From Aurantiochytrium sp. KH105 (Eukaryota > Sar > Bigyra > Thraustochytrida > Thraustochytriidae): a stretch of DNA of 64,000 nucleotides. Every line of letters starts with the position of its first letter. The first letter of the stretch is position 1. Positions 58,253 through 64,000 of this stretch are shown here, in pieces. The notes beneath the pieces are model-generated. The model did no database searches. It saw only the letters and a list, made by a program, of their open reading frames with translations, and was not told the origin of the DNA. Position numbers and translations under genes: made by a program. The stretch is from the NCBI GenBank assembly GCA_003116975.1, contig BGKB01000002.1, positions 593,047-657,046 of the forward strand. Direction: 5' to 3'.

Positions 58253-60230
58253 GCCCGTCCACAAACACACTGAAAGATGGAGACGACCGTTGTCTCGATT
58301 TTAAAAGAGAATAATGCAGCAAGGGATGAATGGCTCTGTATGTGTTGACGGGCTCAGTAAGTCTGGATGGGCTCAGTACGAATCGACGGGTCCCACGACT
58401 CTCGCAGATTCCCACCTTGCCGTCGACGCGCCGCCATTCTCGGTTTGGGTGTTTCTCTTTTTGTTTGTGTCTTGCCCTGTCTGTTGGTCTGCTTCGTTTT
58501 TCGCTTGTATTGACAAAAGCGAACGTCACCCACCCACCTACTCTCCCACCCCACCGTCATTCAAGGGAAAACCATGCGGACGCTTGCGTGTTTCCCCGCT
58601 TATACCACTACTGTGTATTTGCAACCCGTGCGAAGTGCAGCAGCTGGCTGCTGGCTGCTCAGATTCACCTCGCTTGGATAGGGTCAGAGCGTCAGTAATC
58701 GTCGTACAATTCAAGATGGGACGAATTCGTGGAAACATCGCTCACGCATCCCGTCAATCATCATAGCAAGTTCTTGACAGGGCCAATTTCATGCTGGCCG
58801 TTTGTTCCCCGTCAGGCACGCAGGCAATCATGCAGGCAAGCAAGCGGGTGTTATTGCAGGCAAGAGACGCGCATACTCCCCATTTATGACTTGCCCGCAG
58901 CGCCTCCGACCCGTCCACCCACCCATCAATCATCCATTCATTTCATTCATCGAAGCGGTTTCGTCTCGTCTTGAGACCTGTACCGACCCCCGCCACTGCA
59001 CCGTCTCTACGATCGAGGCGTTAGTTTGTTAATGACCTTTGGGACGAAGTGCGAAGGCGAATCGACATTTGCTCCGTATTGCTCCAGTTGTTGGTTGCTC
59101 GCTCACAACAACCGCCGGAGCTCGCTGGGTGCGCAGTGCTGGAGCGGCCCGTTGCAGTCCTGACTCCGTTCGTGACAAAGGCAGTGGCAGTAGCGCGCTC
59201 CCTGACCTGGCCGTTGCTTGTTGACGGCGGAAGACCTACTGCGCCGCAACGCGAGGCACTGCGCTGCAACGCGAGGCTTTTGCTTCACCGCCGCTGAGCC
59301 GTGCGGTGCTATCGCACATGGCGCCCGGGTGGGTCAAGGTGAAAGATTGTAATTACACTGGGATGTCGGCCTCTGACAGGGTCATGTCGGTGGCAGCGGC
59401 ACACTCATGCGTAGTTGATATGTTCGTCAGGGTCGGCTAGTAGGTGTCCGTCCCCTTCCTGAGGCATTGGCCGAGAAAATGAATAGCTTGACGATGAGTG
59501 CGGAAAAGGCTCGGAAAAACCATTGAAGCGAAACCTATGGTATAGGGGGGTCCTTGTCCTCAAAGTTGAAATTTATACTTTGTGGAAGGGCCAAGATGTC
59601 CATGGATAGCGCGCCTGATCGATCCTCTGTGCCAAGTCTTAAGCCCAGGATCAGCCCTGGCTGGCCTTTTTTTTAAGACCGTCGTTTTCCAAGAAAAGTC
59701 GCAAATAATTTCGGAGAGATTTGGGTTCATATTTTGTTGCCCCCCATGGCAAGGCGACTTTTTTTAGTAAAGGAAAAAAGAAAGGGAAGAGAATGAGAGG
59801 GACGCCTGCGAGTTTTCTATGTGAGGAAATGCCGTCGCAGACGGTCTGTGTCGACTGTGGCCAGTATTGGGCCGGCGCTAATAGGGACATATTTAGTATG
59901 TCTCAGGGATCTACTTCTTCCAAAAGAATGACAATTAATGACTGTGGTGAACCTAAGCCACTTCACATCCTAAAAGTCTCGACCCCCAAACAGTCGAATG
60001 TGGGAGAATATGCTATAAGTTTCGGGTAAACCATGAGAGGGCGCTACGACTTGCTTCACTGAAATTTCTTTCGAATATTTCCACCACCTATACACTGACT
60101 TGAATATTCTTGTTTTACTATGCCACTTGATAAAAGGCTCGTAGCAGTGACCATCCCGCCGTGAATATATACAAGACTTTTTCCGTTTGTGGTTGCGTTG
60201 CGTAAGCAGCACAAGCAGCAATCTTGCATC
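58253..60230. other. Two-kilobase spacer, no gene recognised
   Basis: Moderate GC. It contains CAGG-type tetramer runs near 58815-58860 and several short open frames without start context or homology. A gene made of short exons cannot be excluded by eye. Confidence 0.4.
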
Positions 60231-60449
60231 ATGGACGACTTCGCGACGCCTGACATCTTTGCAGAGGCCTTTAAAGAGCCTGAAGAAGACGGCGATGCGA
60301 ATGTTTCCGCGAACAATGATAAATCTTCCCGTTTGAAGCGCGTCCGTCCCTCCGAACGCGACTTCATGAAGGCTTGCATCGAGGGGGTGGAGGCGATGCG
60401 CGATAAGAAGGCTCTTCAACGCTTCTGCACAAACAACGACCATTCCTGA
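60231..60449 (+). CDS. Small acidic/basic protein, unknown
   Basis: 72 aa from the ATG at 60231. The first 25 residues are acidic (MDDFATPDIFAEAFKEPEED). A basic helix follows (RLKRVRPSERDFMKACIEGVEAMRDKKALQRF). The reading frame remains open after the stop for another 60 codons, so this could also be the first exon of a larger gene or a truncated copy. No homology recognised. Confidence 0.4.
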   Translation: MDDFATPDIFAEAFKEPEEDGDANVSANNDKSSRLKRVRPSERDFMKACIEGVEAMRDKKALQRFCTNNDHS

Positions 60450-61280
60450 TTCTTTCGGCCATCAAGACACGGAAGTCAACCAGAGAAAGGCCGATTCATG
60501 ACCCGAGCAGTTGCCCTATGGTGGCCGTCGGAGATCTTTGAGGAAATGCAAGGGCGACGCATCATTTGCCCCCAAGTGCGAGCGATGCATCAGTCGCGCC
60601 AAGGGCACATGAATTTCCTTTGGTGAGCTCCGAGAGGTCATCTCCTTCTCCTCCACGTGTCTTCTTCTTGGGCGTGAGTACCGCTGTCCTGCCGTCAACT
60701 GCAATGCCTCTTTCCGGTACACCGGCGAGAGGTTCTTGAAGCAGTGCCCCGAGTTNCCCGGCCGGGATTTGACAAACCCGAAAATCCGCACTCGCGTTTC
60801 GCAAACCGCGGCGAGGACGCCTGGCTTCGGCTCGGCCTGCAGAGCGCGAATCTGGTCTTTTCGAGCCACGAAATTTCGTAGACGAAAAGTTATCGCGTTT
60901 GCGGGCCGCGTGGGGTGGTGGTAATAGGCGCAGAGAGTTCCAAGATGTAAAAGAGCCAATATAGACGCAAAAGCGCCAAATAAGGTGTACCAATGACTGT
61001 CGAAACTCCCAGCATCCTGGAAAAGCTCCTGGTGCGGTGAGCGATGACATCTTGTTCGAGAAACCGCTCTTGCGGAGTACACTTGCTAAGTGTGTTTCGT
61101 TGTGACACGGTTCTTGGTCCTCGTCGGCCTGGGCGTCATGCTTTACCGAGCGGTGCAACAAACGAAGGCTCTGACAGCTTACCAGGCCAACATCGATCGC
61201 AGCAGCAAGAACAGCAGTAACGATCGACAAACTTTGTCGATTCCGAGCGACAAGATGTCGTTGCACACGCAGTTCGTCGC
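60450..61280. other. Unresolved region with an ambiguous base
   Basis: Contains one N at 60757 within a plus-strand frame reading YRCPAVNCNASFRYTGERF, which could be an exon with a zinc-binding pattern. The minus strand is equally open. Splice sites joining it to neighbouring frames were not convincing. Confidence 0.3.
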
Positions 61281-62065
61281 ATGGTGGAGTTGCTGGGCCA
61301 GAGTGGAGACTTGATCATGCGAGCCACGACCTCGACTGGGATCAACTTGCGTGATGATGCCCACAATGACGAGGATACAATTGAGCAAGCGTGCGAGACG
61401 ATTGGCGTGGACAACGCAACGCCAATGGCAAGCAATGATTCGCAAGCGATCATCAGCCTGCGAGACGGGAGAAGCGATACGCCAGAGTATGTGCTCGCGG
61501 AACATCATGTTCTTTCAGCGAAACCTCAAGGTTGGGCGAGACAGCCTCATCACGGTTCGACTTACGGTAGCGACTAAATGGACCTTACAGGGAACGAGTC
61601 GAAGACCTTTTCGAATTAGGCGTCGAGAATTCGTCGCACAAAATGGGGCCAGGTGCGATGCGCGCGCATCTCGAAGAGGGGTTTCCAGGACGATCGTGTC
61701 TTCCTTCTGAGGAACGCATCAAGTTGCTCATCGGGCAGCCCAGTACTCAACAGAAGGCTCGAGAGCAAGCTGAAAGAATGGCGAGGGCAGCAGAGCTTGC
61801 ACCGAAGGACGCAGCAGCTGCAGCAGTTATGCAGTCTGGGTCATCAGGAAGGGGGCGAAAAGGCATGAAAGTCAAATTTGCCAGCGAGATTCAACTTCTT
61901 ACGGTCACGAACCCAAGCAAGATACCCAAGCAAATCATGAAGACTTTTCTTGATCAAGACGTTGGGCCCAAGCCAGCTAGCTTCCTTACAGAGACCCAGA
62001 TCAAGGCAAAGATTGCCAACGTGAAGACCAAATATCGCAAAATGCCGACCAACAACGATATTTGA
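61281..62065 (+). CDS. Two-exon gene, unknown function
   Basis: The frame from the ATG at 61281 runs to 61486, then an intron 61487-61590 (GTATGT donor, GACTAAAT branch-like site, TTACAG acceptor) joins in phase to 61591-62065. The predicted protein is 226 aa. Exon 1 gives MVELLGQSGDLIMRATTSTG and an acidic stretch. The junction reads SDTPE-ERVEDLFELGVENSS. Exon 2 continues HLEEGFPGRSCLPSEERIKLLIGQ, an Ala-rich helix, and ends SFLTETQIKAKIANVKTKYRK. The end resembles N-terminal DNA-binding segments of some transposase-like proteins, but this is weak. More 5' exons are possible. Confidence 0.45.
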
Positions 62066-62111
62066 CAGCATGTTTGTCTTCTCCACGCGTTTCCTTGTCT
62101 GTGCCTGCCAT

Positions 62112-62493
62112 CTAGCCCAACTGCGCGGCAGTCTCCTCCGCAAACACGGTCGCAAAGCCCGCGCAAAGTCGCCCTTTCGCGCAGTTCTTCGCTGGTCCAT
62201 CGTCGATGATTAGATAAAGTGAAAAAGGGGGGGTGACATAACTTACAACGAAGGCTTGCACGGCCGTGCCGCCAGGTGTTCTGGGCAGCCAGAGGGCGGC
62301 GGAGCGAGTCTGCGCGCCGGCGAGGCGATTGGCTGAAGTGCGGAATATCGAGAGTGCCGAATCTCCGTGACCTAAGATGGGAAATCGTCTCCTGGTCTCA
62401 CGTGGAGACGGTTTTAATTTTAATTTTTTTTGGCGCGAGCAGCACGCCACGCGACGCCTTTTGCAAGGATGGCTTACTTTCTGCTTGCGACAT
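62112..62493 (-). CDS. Candidate three-exon small gene
   Basis: The ATG at 62491-62493 opens MSQAESKPSLQKASRGVLLAP. A 69-nt GTGAGA...CAG interval (62333-62401) would remove an in-frame TGA at 62398-62400. A 55-nt GTAAGT...CAG interval (62192-62246) follows. Joined exons give 85 aa ending GFATVFAEETAAQLG. Phases agree at both junctions. There is no homology, so the model rests only on splice signals and frame. If the first interval is not spliced, the gene is a nonsense pseudogene. Confidence 0.28.
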
Positions 62494-63394
62494 TTTTTGA
62501 GAGAAATAAATAAATAAATAAAAAATTAAAAAGAAAAAAACCTACTTCCTACTACGCAATTTTGCTTTCGGTAAGACGCAAGTGCGTCCATTACCAGAAT
62601 GATTGAGATAAATGTGATTAATAACAGTCAGGCTGCCATAGCTGGGTTTCCACGGAAGTGCTGGAGACATTTTGGCATTGCATTCTACAACCAGCCATGG
62701 CAGGCAAGCAAGGGGAAGACTGCCAGCTGGCAGTGCGATAAACAGTGCAATAAAATTTATTCTTACAAACCACTAATGTTGACGATGCAGCGTTTAGTTG
62801 TGCAGGTGCGCGTCCAGTTCAAGAGAGCGCGATGAAGCGATCGACACTCGACGGCAGCGCGATGAAGCGATCAATTGATGACGCACTCGACGGCACGGTG
62901 GCTTTCTTGAGGCATCGGCGGCAGCAGCTGGAGAGCAGCTCGTAGTAGACGGCACCAACTTGAAGTTTCGCAGCCCCAGCCGCTGCCTGCCGAAGGTCTA
63001 GCGGTGAGACTCTCCAGGCAGATAGGCGCGCTTTGTTTGTTTCTTTGCTTTACAGTTAATATTTCGATTTTCTTTGTTTCCTTCCTTTGTTTGTCTGCAT
63101 TGCCAGTGTGTATGTATAGCACCGCGGTGCAGGTCCTGCCTGATGCTGCGCTGCGCTCGCCTTCAAGAGCAGACCCGACTCGACGCACGGGCCGACTGCA
63201 CTCGAAGCACCGACCCTCGGCCTTGTCGCGCACAAGCCTGGACCCGGAGTCGGCAGCGACGGAAACGAGCCGTCTACGACGGTGATCCCACGTCCCTTCG
63301 CTGCCGAGCCCGCCAGCTTGGACAAGGGCAGCGAACACGGAAACGAGCGACTCCGAGGAAAGCCACACGCATCTTTTAGAACAAGCTCTTCACT
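62494..63394. other. AT-rich spacer, no gene seen
   Basis: Starts with four AAAT units (62505-62520) and an A-rich stretch. It later contains a near-duplicate GCGATGAAGCGATC phrase at 62829 and 62859. No conserved frame. Confidence 0.45.
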
Positions 63395-64000
63395 ATGGCC
63401 CACTTCCCGTTATCGAACATCTTCCGAAGGTTCAAGCTCGCCGTGGGTTTCGTGCTTGGATGTGTAGTGTCGCTTTTTATACTTGTCCTGACCAAGAAGG
63501 AGGTGGGGGGGGTCGCAAACCCGCTAGACTACAACAACATCGAGGTGAAGGACCTCGCAAACCCGCTTGTCTCCGACGTCGCTCTGACCCCTAGCGACCA
63601 GACGCACGAATCCTTCGACCCGTTAAACTGCGGACTGCCCAAGTTTGCGCAAGGAAAGCAGATCCTCCTCGTTTGGCTCTATGACTCGCCGTTTCCCCAA
63701 AGTAGTCGATGCGAGTCGGACGTAGTTGTCTGTGCGTACGCCAAGTGTCGAGATAGGATCCCGTATGCCAGATCGGTCAACCTGAAGGAGCTCGCAGCTG
63801 GCACGCCGTACGAGGACTACATCAGACATCATCAGATTTACAAAGTGCTTCACGGGAAATCTTTCGCGCACCATGTGCAGAGCATCGGGAGCATCCTCTT
63901 GTTAGCGAATACGCCGAATTCATGCATATTGACACCAGGATTGGCCCGACGGAATGTGATGTGCGCGGAGAGAATCGACAACTTCGAGTTCTACAATCCG
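63395..64000 (+). CDS. Type II single-pass membrane protein, cut by the right edge
   Basis: Open from the ATG at 63395 to the window end (202 codons, no stop). A short basic cytosolic tail (FRRFKLA) precedes one helix at residues 14-34 (VGFVLGCVVSLFILVLT). A lumenal region follows with a direct repeat of (V/L)ANPL and several Cys. Strand-helix alternation appears from residue 88 (KQILLVWLYDSPFPQ). This topology is usual for Golgi glycosyltransferases. The catalytic part would lie beyond the edge, so the class cannot be confirmed. Confidence 0.6.
   Translation, partial: MAHFPLSNIFRRFKLAVGFVLGCVVSLFILVLTKKEVGGVANPLDYNNIEVKDLANPLVSDVALTPSDQTHESFDPLNCGLPKFAQGKQILLVWLYDSPFPQSSRCESDVVVCAYAKCRDRIPYARSVNLKELAAGTPYEDYIRHHQIYKVLHGKSFAHHVQSIGSILLLANTPNSCILTPGLARRNVMCAERIDNFEFYNP

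Overview
This window is nuclear DNA of a GC-rich, gene-dense eukaryotic microbe. Spliceosomal introns (GTAAGT/GTACGT to CAG) interrupt RPS26 and a DNA-repair gene, eukaryotic Pol III tRNA genes are present, and families such as IWS1, KH/FUBP, TMEM65, LTO1 and COA1 occur. Long intron-poor genes, simple-repeat-filled spacers, a galactonolactone dehydrogenase and a lipid-A-type LpxK fit a stramenopile, most likely a thraustochytrid (Labyrinthulomycetes). That placement is inference from gene content, not a database match.

Layout: 1-5.3 kb holds the N-terminal part of a large membrane-anchored protein running off the left edge, two identical tRNA genes, a TMEM65-GAF fusion and an FMN-binding oxidase-like protein. 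5.8-15.5 kb holds membrane proteins, a tail-anchored CHAT (caspase-like) protein head-to-head with pyridoxamine-phosphate oxidase, a membrane-anchored methyltransferase-like protein and a COA1-like protein. 16.4-24 kb has a zinc-knuckle protein, a repeat-rich spacer of about 3.3 kb, a mitochondrial rhodanese and RPS26 with a telobox upstream. 24-33 kb is a tight block: an SNM1-ligase fusion (LIG6 type), LpxK, a 2OG-Fe(II) oxygenase and a four-KH polyQ protein. 33-47 kb carries an LTO1-like protein, small membrane proteins, a Patched/Dispatched-type RND protein and an ankyrin protein whose 3' end is tandemly duplicated. 48-58 kb has an IQ-motif protein, GalLDH divergent from a DGQHR-domain protein, IWS1 and a polytopic protein. 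58-64 kb is sparse: small or multi-exon unknown genes, one ambiguous base, and a type II membrane protein cut by the right edge.

Functions that may connect: two PNPOx-fold flavoproteins (one making pyridoxal phosphate), mitochondrial proteins (GalLDH, two COA1/TIM21-like proteins, rhodanese, TMEM65) and nucleic-acid proteins (LIG6, IWS1, KH, RPS26, DGQHR). There is no operon logic; neighbours are mostly divergent or convergent pairs with short spacers. CDS starts were placed at the first sensible ATG, so several are shorter than the longest open frame.
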